Shown: positions 36,271 to 46,494, counted from the stretch's first letter. The stretch: 64,000 bases of DNA from Arthrobacter sp. NIO-1057 (GCF_900094805.1 NZ_FMAT01000002.1:434001-498000); one strand, 5' to 3'. Translations and numbers: made by a program. Notes: generated from the sequence alone by a model not told the origin.

Positions 36271-37956
36271 ATGGCAACGACGCCAGGAACCCACTTGAGC
36301 GATCTAGAGATCGCTGCACGGACAGTGCTCAAGCCCATTACCGAAATTGCCAAGAGTGCCGGCATCCCCGAGGCTGCGCTTGAACCCTATGGGCGCTACA
36401 AAGCCAAGGTGGATCCGGCACTATTGGCTGCCAATAGCACTGGGCGTGGACGAGTGGTATTGGTCAGTGGAATGTCTCCTACTCCCGCCGGTGAGGGAAA
36501 GACGACCATGGTGGTGGGACTCGCGGATGCACTGGCCGCCAGTGGCACAAAAACCATGATCGCTTTACGCGAGCCCTCCGTTGGCCCCAGCTTTGGAATG
36601 AAGGGCGGGGCCACCGGTGGTGGACAGTCACAGGTGTTGCCCATGGATGACATCAATCTGCATTTCACCGGGGATTTTCACGCCATCACCAGCGCCAACA
36701 ATCTACTCATGGCGATGGTGGACAACCATCTGCACCACGGAAATAAGCTAGGCATTGATCCGCGGCGTATCACTTTTAAACGCGTGATGGATATGAATGA
36801 TCGCTCCTTACGCACGGTGGTCATCGGATTGGGCGGGCCGACCGATGGGGTGCCACGCGAGACCGGATTCGAGATCACCGCAGCCTCAGAAGTCATGGCT
36901 GTTTTCTGTCTTGCCACGGACCACGCGGATCTGCGTCACCGCCTAGGCAAGATGACCATCGGCTACACATATACAAAAGAGCCGGTGACCGTCGACGATT
37001 TAGGCGCGGCAGGACCCTTGACCCTGCTGCTCAAAGACGCCATCAAGCCAAACCTCGTCCAGAGCATCGCTGGAACCCCGGCCTTCATCCATGGTGGCCC
37101 TTTTGCAAATATTGCCCACGGCTGCAATTCAGCCATTGCCACCAACACCGCACGCTCATTAGCTGACGTAGTAGTGACCGAGGCAGGTTTTGGTGCGGAC
37201 CTCGGGGCCGAAAAGTTCATGGATATTAAGGCACGCTTTGCCGACTGTGCCCCGAGCGCTGTGGTTATCACTACCACGATTCGTGCACTGAAGATGCACG
37301 GAGGGGTATCCCTAGAAGATCTGGGTGAAGAGAAACTCGAAGCGGTGCGGGTAGGGCTACCCAACCTGTCGCGTCACGTGGAGATCATCAAGAAGTTTGG
37401 CATCCCACCGGTCATCGGCATTAACCAGTTCACCTTGGACACCCCCAACGAGCTGAAGATTGTCACCGATTGGGCCACGGAGAACGGCATTGAGTGCGCG
37501 GTGGCGGATGTCTGGGGTCAGGGAGGTGCCGGTGCCAGCGAGTTGGCTACAGCAGTATTGCGTGCGCTGGATTCCCCCACCAAATTCACTCACCTCTACA
37601 ACCTTGAGCAAAGCATCGAAGAGAAACTTTTGTCTCTGGTGCGCGATGTATATGGCGGTGAGGGCGTTGAATACTCTTCCAAGGCGCTGCGGATGTTGGA
37701 ACAGATCCACTCCAACGGGTGGGATCATCTTCCGGTGTGTGTCGCCAAGACTCAGTACTCTTTCTCTGATGATCCCCAGTCGCTCGGCGCTCCCAGTGGC
37801 TTCCGGCTACAGATCCGTGAGTTGATTCCCAAAACCGGTGCCGGCTTCATCGTTGCCATTACCGGCGCGTTGACCACCATGCCTGGCTTGCCTCAAGTTC
37901 CCGCCGCGCTGCGCATGGATGTTGATCAGGATGGAAAGGCGGTAGGTCTGCCCTAG
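36271..37956 (+). CDS. fhs: Formate-tetrahydrofolate ligase
   Basis: A 561-residue ATP-dependent ligase that joins formate to tetrahydrofolate to give 10-formyl-tetrahydrofolate for purine and one-carbon metabolism. The P-loop is in GMSPTPAGEGKTTM at about 67-80; FGMKGGATGGGQSQV, LHFTGDFHAITSANNLL and GFGADLGAEKFMDIK are conserved. Full length, with a GAGGAAG ribosome binding site 7 nt before the ATG. It follows the drug exporter but has its own leader and is probably an independent transcription unit. Confidence 0.95.
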   Translation: MATTPGTHLSDLEIAARTVLKPITEIAKSAGIPEAALEPYGRYKAKVDPALLAANSTGRGRVVLVSGMSPTPAGEGKTTMVVGLADALAASGTKTMIALREPSVGPSFGMKGGATGGGQSQVLPMDDINLHFTGDFHAITSANNLLMAMVDNHLHHGNKLGIDPRRITFKRVMDMNDRSLRTVVIGLGGPTDGVPRETGFEITAASEVMAVFCLATDHADLRHRLGKMTIGYTYTKEPVTVDDLGAAGPLTLLLKDAIKPNLVQSIAGTPAFIHGGPFANIAHGCNSAIATNTARSLADVVVTEAGFGADLGAEKFMDIKARFADCAPSAVVITTTIRALKMHGGVSLEDLGEEKLEAVRVGLPNLSRHVEIIKKFGIPPVIGINQFTLDTPNELKIVTDWATENGIECAVADVWGQGGAGASELATAVLRALDSPTKFTHLYNLEQSIEEKLLSLVRDVYGGEGVEYSSKALRMLEQIHSNGWDHLPVCVAKTQYSFSDDPQSLGAPSGFRLQIRELIPKTGAGFIVAITGALTTMPGLPQVPAALRMDVDQDGKAVGLP

Positions 37957-37998
37957 GCAACGCAATGGTGTGACGCAAAATAAGAAAACCTTCCCCAG

Positions 37999-38011
37999 AT
38001 TGTTGAACAAT
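37999..38011. promoter_or_regulatory. Operator of the pxp regulon, upstream of pxpA
   Basis: ATTGTT-G-AACAAT, an odd-length perfect palindrome about 55 bases before pxpA. The same TTGTTGAACAA core occurs twice upstream of the NRAMP-like gene at 46458-46494. Probable binding site of the GntR regulator at 42227. Confidence 0.65.
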
Positions 38012-38065
38012 TATCAAAAGTAGGGCATCCTTTTACCAAGAGTTGTTCACGAGACGGGGATCACA

Positions 38066-38824
38066 ATGCCATTCATAGACCTAAATTCTGACGTTGGCGA
38101 ATCTTTTGGCAACTGGAAAATGGGCGACGACGCCGCCATTTTCACCTCGGTCTCCTCTGCAAATATTGCCTGCGGTTTCCACGCCGGTGACCCCAGCACC
38201 ATCGCACAGACCTGCCGTGACGCCGTGAGCGCCAACGTCACCATCGGCGCTCACGTGGGTTACCGAGACCTCGCTGGTTTCGGCCGTCGATTCCTCGACT
38301 GCTCCGCCACCGAACTCGCGGATGATGTTCTCTACCAGCTCGGCGCCCTACAAGCCCTGGCTCGTAGCGCAGGCGGAGAAATCAAATACGTCAAGCCCCA
38401 CGGGGCCCTGTACAACACCATCGTGCACCACGAGGTCCACGCCCAAGCAGTGATCGATGCCATCAAGGCCTTCGGCACCGACCTGCCCGTTCTGCTTCTT
38501 CCAGGATCTGTGGCCCTGCAAAAAGCTGAAGCCGCAGGCTTGCGCGCAGTCGCCGAAGCTTTTGCCGACCGCAACTACACTCCCGAGGGCACCCTGGTAT
38601 CCCGCCGCGAAGCCAATGCGGTACTGCATGATCCCGAGGCAGTCACCAACAACATGATCCGTCTGGCCACCGAAGGCACCATCATTGCCGTTGATGGCAG
38701 CACCATCACCATGCCTGCGGAAAGCATCTGCCTGCACGGAGATACCGCGGGAGCCGTGGCCATGGCTCGTGCCGTACGCAGCGGATTAGAAAACGCCGGA
38801 GTAAAGATCCGGAGCTTCGCGTGA
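38066..38824 (+). CDS. pxpA: 5-oxoprolinase subunit A (LamB/YcsF family)
   Basis: A 252-residue LamB/YcsF protein, subunit A of the bacterial ATP-dependent 5-oxoprolinase that opens pyroglutamate to glutamate. The N-terminal [40 protein letters not shown] and VKPHGALYN are all conserved. First gene of the cluster pxpA-pxpBC-biotin carboxylase-GntR. The stop overlaps the GTG start of the next gene. A palindromic operator lies upstream. Confidence 0.93.
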   Translation: MPFIDLNSDVGESFGNWKMGDDAAIFTSVSSANIACGFHAGDPSTIAQTCRDAVSANVTIGAHVGYRDLAGFGRRFLDCSATELADDVLYQLGALQALARSAGGEIKYVKPHGALYNTIVHHEVHAQAVIDAIKAFGTDLPVLLLPGSVALQKAEAAGLRAVAEAFADRNYTPEGTLVSRREANAVLHDPEAVTNNMIRLATEGTIIAVDGSTITMPAESICLHGDTAGAVAMARAVRSGLENAGVKIRSFA

Positions 38825-40419
38825 GCATCCGCGCCATTCACCGGGCCGGTTCTCACGATCTGCTCATCGACCTCGACTCGCTTGACGCTGTGCTAGCGCT
38901 CAATGCCGCGTTGGAAGCTTCCCCACTACCCGGACAGCTCGACCTACTCGCTGCTGCGCAGACAGTTTTCCTGAAATTCAGCTCATCACAAGAAGCTGAA
39001 GCAGCCATGGCCACGCTGCCAGATCTCGAAGTTGCTTCTGCAGATCGCAGCGCGGGCAAGCTGGTGGAAATTCCGGTGCACTACGACGGTGAAGATCTAG
39101 AGGCCGTAGCAAAGCTCACCGGGCTAAGCGTCGAAGCCGTCATCAACGTGCACACGTCCCAAACATGGCGAGCAGTGTTCGGCGGGTTCGCCCCAGGCTT
39201 CGCCTACCTACTGGGCGAGAACCAGAAACTGAACGTCCCCCGTCGAGATACCCCACGAACCAAGGTGCCCTCAGGTGCCGTGGCATTAGCTGGCGACTAC
39301 TCTGCGGTTTATCCCCGCCAGTCCCCTGGTGGCTGGCAGCTGATTGGCCACACCGATCTGCAGATGTGGGATCTAGACCGTGAGAATCCGGCACTGATCC
39401 GCCCACAGGATACCGTCCAATTCGTCGCCACCACGCAGAAGCTGAGCGTTAGTCAGCAAGCCGATGCACCAGTAGACACCGGCGTCACTGAACCAACCAG
39501 CGGCCTCAAAGTGATCGATGCTGGCCTGCAATCCCTATTACAAGATGCCGGACGCATTGGCTACGGAAACCTCGGGGTTGGGGCCGCCGGAGCAGCGGAT
39601 CCAAAAGCATACCGTCAAGCTAATTCATTGGTAGGCAATGCTTTAGACCACGCCGTCATTGAAAACCTGGGCAGTATCGTCACCCTGGAAGCCAGTGAAG
39701 ACCAAGTCTTGGCGCATTCAGGGGCACAGGCCAAACTCTTCATTACCCCTGCCAAGGATGATCCGGTGCGCACCACCCGACAGGTTCTGAGCAATACGCC
39801 CTTTGCCCTGCTTAACGGCGAGCGCTTGAGTGTAGAGCCCGATGGCCAAGGGATGCGCAGTTATCTCGCTGTTCGTGGCGAGATCGCTCTGCCACCGGTA
39901 CTGGGTTCACTGTCGACAGATACCCTGTCCTCGGTGGGACCGGATCCGCTGACCTCGGGGTCTTTCATTCCGGTCAAATCCCCAAAGATCGGGCACATTG
40001 TGGGTAACCCGCAGCCCAGCACACTGGTGGTTCCCGATGATGACGGCGTGTATCAGCTCAGGGTGATTGCCGGTCCGCGCACCGAATGGTTCGGCCAGCA
40101 AGGCCTAGACCACCTGACCGGTCAACTCTGGGATGTCACCAGTGAGTCGAATCGTGTGGGTATCCGCTTGGCAACCGAGGGAACACCCCTAGAACGTGTG
40201 CTCAACGGGGAGCTGGCCAGCGAGGGCGTCGCGAGAGGCTCCTTGCAGGTTCCGCCGTCTGGCTTACCGGTACTCTTCCTTGCTGATCATCCGGTCACCG
40301 GTGGTTACCCGGTGATTGCCACAGTTCTCGCTGAAGATCTCAGCGTCGCAGCCCAGCTTCCCCCGGGGAGCAAGATCCGTTTTGTTCTCAAGTCCCCCGC
40401 CGCTTTGACGGCCAAGTAA
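38821..40419 (+). CDS. pxpBC: Fused 5-oxoprolinase subunits B and C (KipI-KipA type)
   Basis: A 532-residue fusion of PxpB (residues ~1-210) and PxpC (~225-530), which in most bacteria are separate proteins. The first part has [10 protein letters not shown] and [17 protein letters not shown], the second [20 protein letters not shown] and later GPRTEWFG and GYPVIATV. Both halves are related to the carboxyltransferase domain of urea carboxylase and to the KipI/KipA proteins of Bacillus. With PxpA it forms the 5-oxoprolinase. It starts with GTG overlapping pxpA by four bases. Confidence 0.9.
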   Translation: MSIRAIHRAGSHDLLIDLDSLDAVLALNAALEASPLPGQLDLLAAAQTVFLKFSSSQEAEAAMATLPDLEVASADRSAGKLVEIPVHYDGEDLEAVAKLTGLSVEAVINVHTSQTWRAVFGGFAPGFAYLLGENQKLNVPRRDTPRTKVPSGAVALAGDYSAVYPRQSPGGWQLIGHTDLQMWDLDRENPALIRPQDTVQFVATTQKLSVSQQADAPVDTGVTEPTSGLKVIDAGLQSLLQDAGRIGYGNLGVGAAGAADPKAYRQANSLVGNALDHAVIENLGSIVTLEASEDQVLAHSGAQAKLFITPAKDDPVRTTRQVLSNTPFALLNGERLSVEPDGQGMRSYLAVRGEIALPPVLGSLSTDTLSSVGPDPLTSGSFIPVKSPKIGHIVGNPQPSTLVVPDDDGVYQLRVIAGPRTEWFGQQGLDHLTGQLWDVTSESNRVGIRLATEGTPLERVLNGELASEGVARGSLQVPPSGLPVLFLADHPVTGGYPVIATVLAEDLSVAAQLPPGSKIRFVLKSPAALTAK

Positions 40420-40434
40420 CTTCTTAGGATTGTC

Positions 40435-42174
40435 ATGAAAAAGGTACTCATCGCCAACCGTGGCGAAATCGCAGTCCGTATTGCTCGGGCCGCCACTGAT
40501 GCAAACATTTCTTCGGTAGCTATTTACTCTGACCCGGATGCCGATGCGCCGCATGTGCGCCGCGCCAACGAGGCCTACCCTCTGCATGGGTCCACCGGTG
40601 CGGACACCTATCTGAATATTGAAAAGATCATTGAGATCGCCCAACGCGCTGGGACGGATGCAGTTCACCCGGGCTACGGTTTCCTCTCGGAGAACGCCAA
40701 CTTCGCCCAAGCGGTCATTGATGCGGGCATGAAGTGGATTGGCCCTTCGCCCCAGGCCATTGAAGATTTGGGTAATAAGGTCACTGCGCGGCAGATTGCG
40801 GTGCGCGCTGGTGCACCGTTGGCTCCGGGCACCGATGGCCCGGCCAAAGATGCTGCCGAGGTTCGTGCCTTCGCCGAAGAACACGGTGTACCCGTCGCCA
40901 TTAAGGCTGCCTTTGGTGGTGGCGGACGCGGCATCAAGATCGCGTATTCACTTGATGAGATCACCGAGGCCTTCGAATCGGCCACCCGTGAAGCCACCAT
41001 GGCCTTTGGCCGTGGTGAATGTTTTGTGGAGCGTTTCCTCTCCAAGCCACGACACGTTGAAGCCCAGGTGCTGGCCGATAGCCACGGCAACGTGATCGTT
41101 GTTGGCACCCGTGATTGCTCTCTGCAGCGTCGACACCAGAAGCTGGTGGAAGAAGCCCCGGCGCCGTTCCTCAGCGATGAACAGCGAACCCGCATTCATG
41201 AGTCGGCCAAGGCGATCTGCAAAGAGGCTGGTTATGTGGGAGCTGGCACCGTCGAGTACCTGGTGGCGCAGGATGGACTGATTTCCTTCTTGGAGGTCAA
41301 TACCCGGTTGCAGGTGGAACACCCCATCACCGAAGAGACTGCCGGCGTGGATCTGGTCGCTGAGCAGTTCCGCATCGCAGATGGACTGCCACTGTCGTTG
41401 ACAGAAGACCCAGCACCGCAGGGGCACGCCTTTGAATTCCGTATCAATGCTGAAGACCCAGCCCGTGGCTTCCTTCCTTCTCCGGGAACGGTAGAACGCT
41501 TCGAGGCTCCTACCGGTGCCGGGGTGCGTATTGATTCTGGCGTTCGAAGCGGTTCGGTCATCCCGCCGTTCTACGATTCAATGATTGCCAAGCTAATTGT
41601 GCACGGGGCTGACCGTGCCCAAGCCCTGCGTCGTGCACGCTTGGCCTTGGACGAAATCACCATCGCTGGTGTCCCCACCGTCCTACCCTTCCACCGTGCG
41701 GTCCTGGAAAACGAAGACTTTAACGGTGAAGAGTTGAAGGTCTACACCACGTGGATTGAAGATGAGTTCCTCAACGAGGTTCAGGCCAGTGATCAGATTG
41801 ATCTTGACCAGCCTGATACCAGTCGGGAAACCATCACCATTGAACTTGATGGCAAGGCCGTGCAGCTTGGATTGCCAGCTGCCCTGACCAATGCTTTGCG
41901 CAACCCCTCGGGTGCAGGCGCGGCCACTTCAGCTCAAGCCGACGAAGCGGCAGAGACGGATGAGGCTGCGGTGCTCAGCCCCATGGATGGCAACCTTGTC
42001 CGGTTTGCTGTTGAAGATGGCGAGCAAGTATCCAAGGGACAGACTGTCGCTGTAGTTGAAGCCATGAAGATGGAGTCTGCTGTGGTGGCTCATCGCGATG
42101 GTGTTTTCACGAAGGCAGACCTTGAGGTTGGGACCGCGGTTCGTCGTTCCGATGCGTTGGGTAGCATCCAGTAA
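40435..42174 (+). CDS. Biotin carboxylase fused to a biotin carrier domain
   Basis: A 579-residue biotin carboxylase: [15 protein letters not shown] at the N-terminus, [11 protein letters not shown] in the ATP-grasp fold, [15 protein letters not shown], then a C-terminal biotinyl domain with VEAMKMES whose Lys carries biotin. It carboxylates biotin with ATP and bicarbonate. The usual acyl-CoA partner is absent here; instead it follows pxpBC by 15 bases. PxpBC is related to the carboxyltransferase domain of urea carboxylase, so a carboxylation step in pyroglutamate or amide use is possible. The family is sure, the partner is inference. Confidence 0.9.
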   Translation: MKKVLIANRGEIAVRIARAATDANISSVAIYSDPDADAPHVRRANEAYPLHGSTGADTYLNIEKIIEIAQRAGTDAVHPGYGFLSENANFAQAVIDAGMKWIGPSPQAIEDLGNKVTARQIAVRAGAPLAPGTDGPAKDAAEVRAFAEEHGVPVAIKAAFGGGGRGIKIAYSLDEITEAFESATREATMAFGRGECFVERFLSKPRHVEAQVLADSHGNVIVVGTRDCSLQRRHQKLVEEAPAPFLSDEQRTRIHESAKAICKEAGYVGAGTVEYLVAQDGLISFLEVNTRLQVEHPITEETAGVDLVAEQFRIADGLPLSLTEDPAPQGHAFEFRINAEDPARGFLPSPGTVERFEAPTGAGVRIDSGVRSGSVIPPFYDSMIAKLIVHGADRAQALRRARLALDEITIAGVPTVLPFHRAVLENEDFNGEELKVYTTWIEDEFLNEVQASDQIDLDQPDTSRETITIELDGKAVQLGLPAALTNALRNPSGAGAATSAQADEAAETDEAAVLSPMDGNLVRFAVEDGEQVSKGQTVAVVEAMKMESAVVAHRDGVFTKADLEVGTAVRRSDALGSIQ

Positions 42175-42226
42175 CGCAATGGCCGCCTGTTCCTTTTTGG
42201 GCAACGAGTTGGGATAAGTTGGACTA

Positions 42227-42904
42227 ATGAACTCCAGCAGCAGCGTTTCGGGACTTCCGAGCAGAGCACCCCATGCGCATACCAGCGTGTGGGCTGCGGA
42301 TCTTTTGCGTTCTCGCATTGCCGAAGGTGAACTGTTGCCTGGAGACAAGCTCTCAGAACAGTCCCTAGCGGAGTCGTTGGGGCTTTCGCGCAATACCTTG
42401 CGCGAAAGCTTCACCCTGTTGGACAGTGAACTGATCATCACGAGGATCCCCAACCGTGGGGTCTTTGTCGCGTCACCAGATGCTGATGATGTGCGTGAAA
42501 TTTATGCGGTGAGACGCACGATTGAGCCTGCGTGCTTGGCGTGGGGCCCGGAACTGGACCTGGCGGAACTGGGCAAAATCATCGTTGAAGCTCGAGCTGC
42601 CCTTGAGGATGCAGATATCCCCCGGATGGCCAGCGCTAATCAGGCGTTCCATCAACAGCTGGTTCGTTCTTCTGACAGTACTTTGGTTCAAGAACTTATG
42701 GGACGAGTGCTGGCTCGCATGCGCTTGGTCTTCCACGCGATGAGTGATGCCCCAGATTTTCACTCTCACTATGTGGAGCAAAATGCCCAGCTGGTTCAGT
42801 TGCTGAGCGAAGGTAAGCGGGATGAAGCAGCCGCTGCCTTGCGTGGCTATTTGGATACCGCGGAGGCTGAGCTACTGGAGCACATTAAGGCAGCCGCAGA
42901 ATAA
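42227..42904 (+). CDS. GntR/FCD-family regulator of the pxp cluster
   Basis: A 225-residue regulator: GntR helix-turn-helix at ~20-85 (SEQSLAESLGLSRNTLRESF) and an FCD ligand domain (DVREIYAVRRTIEPA ... ASANQAFHQQLVRS). It ends the pxpA-pxpBC-biotin carboxylase cluster. FCD regulators bind carboxylic acids, fitting glutamate or pyroglutamate. The TTGTTGAACAA palindromes upstream of pxpA and of the NRAMP-like gene are its likely targets. The binding itself is inference. Confidence 0.87.
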   Translation: MNSSSSVSGLPSRAPHAHTSVWAADLLRSRIAEGELLPGDKLSEQSLAESLGLSRNTLRESFTLLDSELIITRIPNRGVFVASPDADDVREIYAVRRTIEPACLAWGPELDLAELGKIIVEARAALEDADIPRMASANQAFHQQLVRSSDSTLVQELMGRVLARMRLVFHAMSDAPDFHSHYVEQNAQLVQLLSEGKRDEAAAALRGYLDTAEAELLEHIKAAAE

Positions 42905-43289
42905 CGGTATCCTCGGCTTTGAACAACGGATGTCTTGCGACTTCTGTCTCATCAGCAGCCCGGCGGTCTGCTCTTCTACGGCCTTAGATTCTTTGACTCA
43001 TCTTCGCTGTTTTCTACTCACCCATTTAGTTCCTTTCGGATGTTCTTCCTTGCCTCAAAGTCTAGATTTCCGCGGTATCTAGCGTCATCGAGGCCTCCCG
43101 AATGCGTCCGTGCGCTGAAGTCGACAACAAATTTTGATCCATTGGCTTTCTTCACGATGGTCGTTTCCACAATGGGCCTATCGCCCAGCCGGTGCTTAGT
43201 TACTCAGCGTAAGGTTTAAGGAAATCTTGCGAGGTCCTTCCTAGGCCGGTGAGATCGAGTCCGCTAGCCGTTGCTGAAAGGTTCCGCCC
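42905..43289. other. Non-coding stretch before the adenine deaminase gene
   Basis: About 385 bases between the GntR gene and the deaminase. I see no gene, no convincing riboswitch and no strong stem-loop. A GAAAGG ribosome binding site precedes the GTG at 43290. Confidence 0.4.
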
Positions 43290-44279
43290 GTGAAGTTGCC
43301 CGTTGCCGAATTACATATCCATCTCGAAGGAACCTTGGAACCCGAGATGATTATGGCGTTGGCTGCCAAGCACTCCATCGAGCTGCCATATAGCTCAATT
43401 GACGAGCTTCGAGCACAGTACGAGTTCAGTAGCTTACAGTCCTTCCTTGACCTGTTTTATGCCAACATGATGGTGCTACGCACTCGCGAAGACTTCTACG
43501 AAATCACCATGGCCTACCTTCAACGTGCCAACAACTGCGGTGTTCGCCATGTTGAGCTGTTCTTTGATCCCCAGGCGCATGTTGAGCGTGGCATGGACCT
43601 GCGTGACGTCATTTCCGGAATTCGTGAAGCATTGAACCAAGCCGAAGAAAACTGGGGAATCTCGCACAAGCTCATCGCTTGCTTCTGGCGCCATGCCCCA
43701 GCGAGCGAAGCGTTGGACCTATTACGCTTGATGATCTCCGAAAAGCACGAAATCGACGGTATCGGTCTAGATTCCTCCGAGCTCGGTTTCCCACCAGAAC
43801 TCTTTGTCGAGGTATTCGACCTAGCCCGAGCCAATGGCCTGCATGTTGTCGCCCACGCCGGCGAAGAAGGTCCAGCTGACTACATTTGGCAAGCGCTCGA
43901 CCTGCTGAAAGTTGAACGAGTAGATCATGGCATCCGTTGCTTGGATGATGAAAAGCTGGTGCAACGGCTTGTTGCTGAACAGATGCCACTGACGGTCTGC
44001 CCGCTATCAAATATCCGTCTGCGCGCTGTCGATACGATGGCAGATCACCCATTGCCGTCCATGCTTGAAGCAGGTCTGAAAGTTTCAGTCCATTCAGATG
44101 ATCCCGCCTACTTCGGTGGCTACATGGATGCCAATTTTGCTTCCCTCATGGAGTCGTTCAATTTCAGCACCGAGCAACTGACCCAGTTGGCTCGAAACTC
44201 TTTTGAATCTTCTTTCATTGACGACATTGCAAAGCAAGAACGTCTGGCCGAAGTAGAAGCTTGGGCTAACCAGCGCTAA
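43290..44279 (+). CDS. Adenine/adenosine deaminase
   Basis: A 329-residue zinc deaminase. The HxH is in ELHIHLEGTLEP, the third His and Glu in VAHAGEEGPADY, and CPLSNIRLRAV with HSDDPAYFGGYMDANF carries the catalytic Asp pair. DDPAYFGGY is typical for adenine deaminases of the AAH1 type, while adenosine deaminases have a different sequence there, so I favour adenine. The GTG start has GAAAGG about 8 nt upstream. It interrupts the two arms of the pxp regulon and may not belong to it. Confidence 0.85.
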   Translation: MKLPVAELHIHLEGTLEPEMIMALAAKHSIELPYSSIDELRAQYEFSSLQSFLDLFYANMMVLRTREDFYEITMAYLQRANNCGVRHVELFFDPQAHVERGMDLRDVISGIREALNQAEENWGISHKLIACFWRHAPASEALDLLRLMISEKHEIDGIGLDSSELGFPPELFVEVFDLARANGLHVVAHAGEEGPADYIWQALDLLKVERVDHGIRCLDDEKLVQRLVAEQMPLTVCPLSNIRLRAVDTMADHPLPSMLEAGLKVSVHSDDPAYFGGYMDANFASLMESFNFSTEQLTQLARNSFESSFIDDIAKQERLAEVEAWANQR

Positions 44280-44302
44280 CTAAGAATCGTGTCTTAAACA
44301 GA

Positions 44303-44342
44303 TACTGCGGTGTTCTTCCCGAAGGGGTAGAACACCGCAGTA
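44303..44342. terminator. Bidirectional terminator between adenine deaminase and DUF1445 genes
   Basis: TACTGCGGTGTTCT (44303-44316) pairs perfectly with AGAACACCGCAGTA (44329-44342). An inner CCC/GGG extends it and CTTTT follows. It serves two convergent genes. Confidence 0.85.
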
Positions 44343-44349
44343 CTTTTGA

Positions 44350-45159
44350 TTATGGCACTTGGTATTGAGAATCTTTGATGTCAGTGATCAGCATGTGCCC
44401 CGGCGCATGTCCGATAGCTAGGGTTGGCTTCGACTCCATGACGGCTGCTTGTGGTGTGACTCCACAGGCCCAGAACACTGGAACAGTGCCCTCTGGGATC
44501 TCAACTGCATCGCCGAAATCTGGTTTTGAAAGATCCGTGATGCCCAGTTCTTCGGGGTTACCAATATGTACCGGTGCTCCGTGCACTGCAGGATATCTGG
44601 AGGTAATTCGGACTGCATCAGCAACTTGTGAAGCCGGAATAGGTCGCATTGAAACAACCATAGGTCCAGACATTTTCCCAGCAGTTTTGGACCTAAGGGT
44701 GGTCTTATACATGGGTACGTTCACACCCTGCTCAATGTGGGCGACGGAGATCCCACTATCGATCAAGGCCGACTCAAAAGTGAACGAACAGCCGATGATG
44801 AAGGTAACCAAGTCATCGCGCCAGTACTGGCTCAGGTCGGTCGGTTCAGCAACTTTTACGCCGTTTTCATAAACCATGTACTGCGGCACATCGGTTCGGA
44901 TATCTCCACCGGCAAATAGCTCACTGGATACTTCCCCGGCTTCGAGCACGCCCAACACCGGACAAGATTTGGGGTTGCGCTGTGCAAATAGCAGGACATC
45001 GAAGGCCAACTCTTGTGGCACGATCATCAAATTTGCTTGCGCGTACCCAGCACTAATACCGGCGGTGGGAAGCACCTGGCCTTCGCGGAAGTACTCTCGT
45101 GCTTCCCTCGGGGATAGTGCGGCGCGCTGGTCCAGGTTCAGATTTTTGAGTTTGTTCAT
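44350..45159 (-). CDS. DUF1445 / D-glutamate cyclase-family protein (YcsI-like)
   Basis: A 269-residue member of the DUF1445/YcsI family; some members are called putative hydro-lyases and eukaryotic relatives are D-glutamate cyclases, which make 5-oxo-D-proline. Conserved sequence: GYAQANLMIVP, FIIGCSFTFESAL, GPMVVSMRPIP, and FWACGVTPQAAV near the end. The start is the ATG at 45159 with AAGGGA upstream; an upstream in-frame extension is not conserved. It follows the NRAMP-like gene by 11 bases, the same partners as ycsG-ycsI in Bacillus subtilis, tying it to the 5-oxoproline pathway. Confidence 0.88.
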   Translation of the reverse strand: MNKLKNLNLDQRAALSPREAREYFREGQVLPTAGISAGYAQANLMIVPQELAFDVLLFAQRNPKSCPVLGVLEAGEVSSELFAGGDIRTDVPQYMVYENGVKVAEPTDLSQYWRDDLVTFIIGCSFTFESALIDSGISVAHIEQGVNVPMYKTTLRSKTAGKMSGPMVVSMRPIPASQVADAVRITSRYPAVHGAPVHIGNPEELGITDLSKPDFGDAVEIPEGTVPVFWACGVTPQAAVMESKPTLAIGHAPGHMLITDIKDSQYQVP

Positions 45160-45170
45160 TTCTGGGTCCC

Positions 45171-46391
45171 TTAGGCCTGCCAGAGTGCAGCGAGACCGGT
45201 CAATGAGTTCCATCCGAGGAACACACTGAGCAACCATGCCAGCACACCGACGATGAGGAGGAACTTCGGGTACTTGTAGCCGCCCATCAAGTCCCGTCGA
45301 CGCCAAGCTACCCACAGCAGGACTGCGAAGCCAACCGGCAGAATCAGTCCGTTGAAGGCGCCGGCGAAGATCAACAGAGTCGCTGGTGCCTTGCCGAGCA
45401 GCAGGTAGATGACACCGCAGACCGCGATGAAAGCAACGGTGATGAGGTTGCGGGTACGTTCCGAGGTGGTCTGCTTGGTGATAAAGGAAACCGAGGTGTA
45501 AGCGGCACCGATAACGCTGGTCAATGCTGCAGCCCAGAGGATGATGCCAAAGGCACGGATACCAATATCACCTGCTGCATGTCCGAAGGCTTCGGCAGCT
45601 TTGTTATCACTGGCCAAAACTACGCCACCGGCTACAACGCCGAGGATCGCCAAGAACAAAAGCACGCGCATCACACCGGTGACAATGATGGCCAAGACCG
45701 AGGTGTTAGAAATTGATTTGATGTGCTCGATGCCGCTGGTACCCGAATCGATCATGCGGTGTGCGCCAGCGTATGTGATGTAGCCACCCACGGTGCCACC
45801 GATCAGGGTGGTAATGATCAGGAAGTCAATCTTCTCGGGCAGGACCACGTTGCGCAACGCATCACCTACTGGCGGTGCTGCGACGATGGCTACGTAGAGC
45901 ATCAGCAGGATCATGATGGCACCAAGCAGGACCACAATGCGGTCTAGGGCCATTCCGGCTTTCTTGGACAGGAAGACTAAGATCGCAATCACGGCGGAGA
46001 TCGCTCCGCCGATCTTGGCATCCGCACCGAGCATGGCGTTCACGCCGAGTCCGGTACCGGCGATGTTGCCGATGTTGAAGACCATGCCACCGATGAAGAC
46101 AAGGACAGCGAGGAACCATCCAACGCCGGGCAGAACCTTGTTTCCTAGTTCTTGGGCGCGCATTCCGGTGACTCCGATTACGCGCCAAACATTGAGCTGT
46201 ACTGCGATATCAACCAGGATCGATACGACGATGGCAAAAGCGAAGGCCGCGCCGATTTGTACGGTGAACTCAGTGGTCTGGGTGATGAATCCCGGACCGA
46301 TGGCGCTGGTGGCCATCAGGAACATGGCCCCTAGCAGGGCCGCGCGCCGAGCTTTGGGGCTCATTTCAGTCTTTGACTCAGGAAGTGCCAT
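45171..46391 (-). CDS. NRAMP-like transporter lacking the metal motif (YcsG type)
   Basis: A 406-residue membrane protein with ~11 helices, of the NRAMP-related YcsG group. In true metal transporters helix 1 reads DPGN and helix 6 has the MPH motif. Here helix 1 reads IGPGFITQTTEF and the helix 6 region reads GGYITYAGAHRMI, so both metal sites are missing. It is therefore unlikely to move Mn or Fe. Its genetic link to DUF1445 and the pxp genes suggests transport of a 5-oxoproline-type substrate. Two operator copies precede it. Confidence 0.85.
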   Translation of the reverse strand: MALPESKTEMSPKARRAALLGAMFLMATSAIGPGFITQTTEFTVQIGAAFAFAIVVSILVDIAVQLNVWRVIGVTGMRAQELGNKVLPGVGWFLAVLVFIGGMVFNIGNIAGTGLGVNAMLGADAKIGGAISAVIAILVFLSKKAGMALDRIVVLLGAIMILLMLYVAIVAAPPVGDALRNVVLPEKIDFLIITTLIGGTVGGYITYAGAHRMIDSGTSGIEHIKSISNTSVLAIIVTGVMRVLLFLAILGVVAGGVVLASDNKAAEAFGHAAGDIGIRAFGIILWAAALTSVIGAAYTSVSFITKQTTSERTRNLITVAFIAVCGVIYLLLGKAPATLLIFAGAFNGLILPVGFAVLLWVAWRRRDLMGGYKYPKFLLIVGVLAWLLSVFLGWNSLTGLAALWQA

Positions 46392-46457
46392 GGTGACGTT
46401 CCAATGCGATAGTGGTGACAGCTGTCACAGAATCAATGTAACGCACACGACATTACA

Positions 46458-46494
46458 GGTTGTTGAACAACCTTGGCAAGATGTTGTTGAACAA
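46458..46494. promoter_or_regulatory. Two pxp-regulon operators upstream of the NRAMP-like gene
   Basis: GGTTGTT-G-AACAACC (46458-46472) is a perfect 15-nt palindrome. TTGTT-G-AACAA (46484-46494) repeats it with centres 24 bases apart. The core is the same as the palindrome before pxpA, 8.5 kb away. Confidence 0.7.

Noticed and set aside
45171-46391. Manganese/iron transporter annotation
   Set aside because: The metal-binding motifs of helices 1 and 6 are absent.
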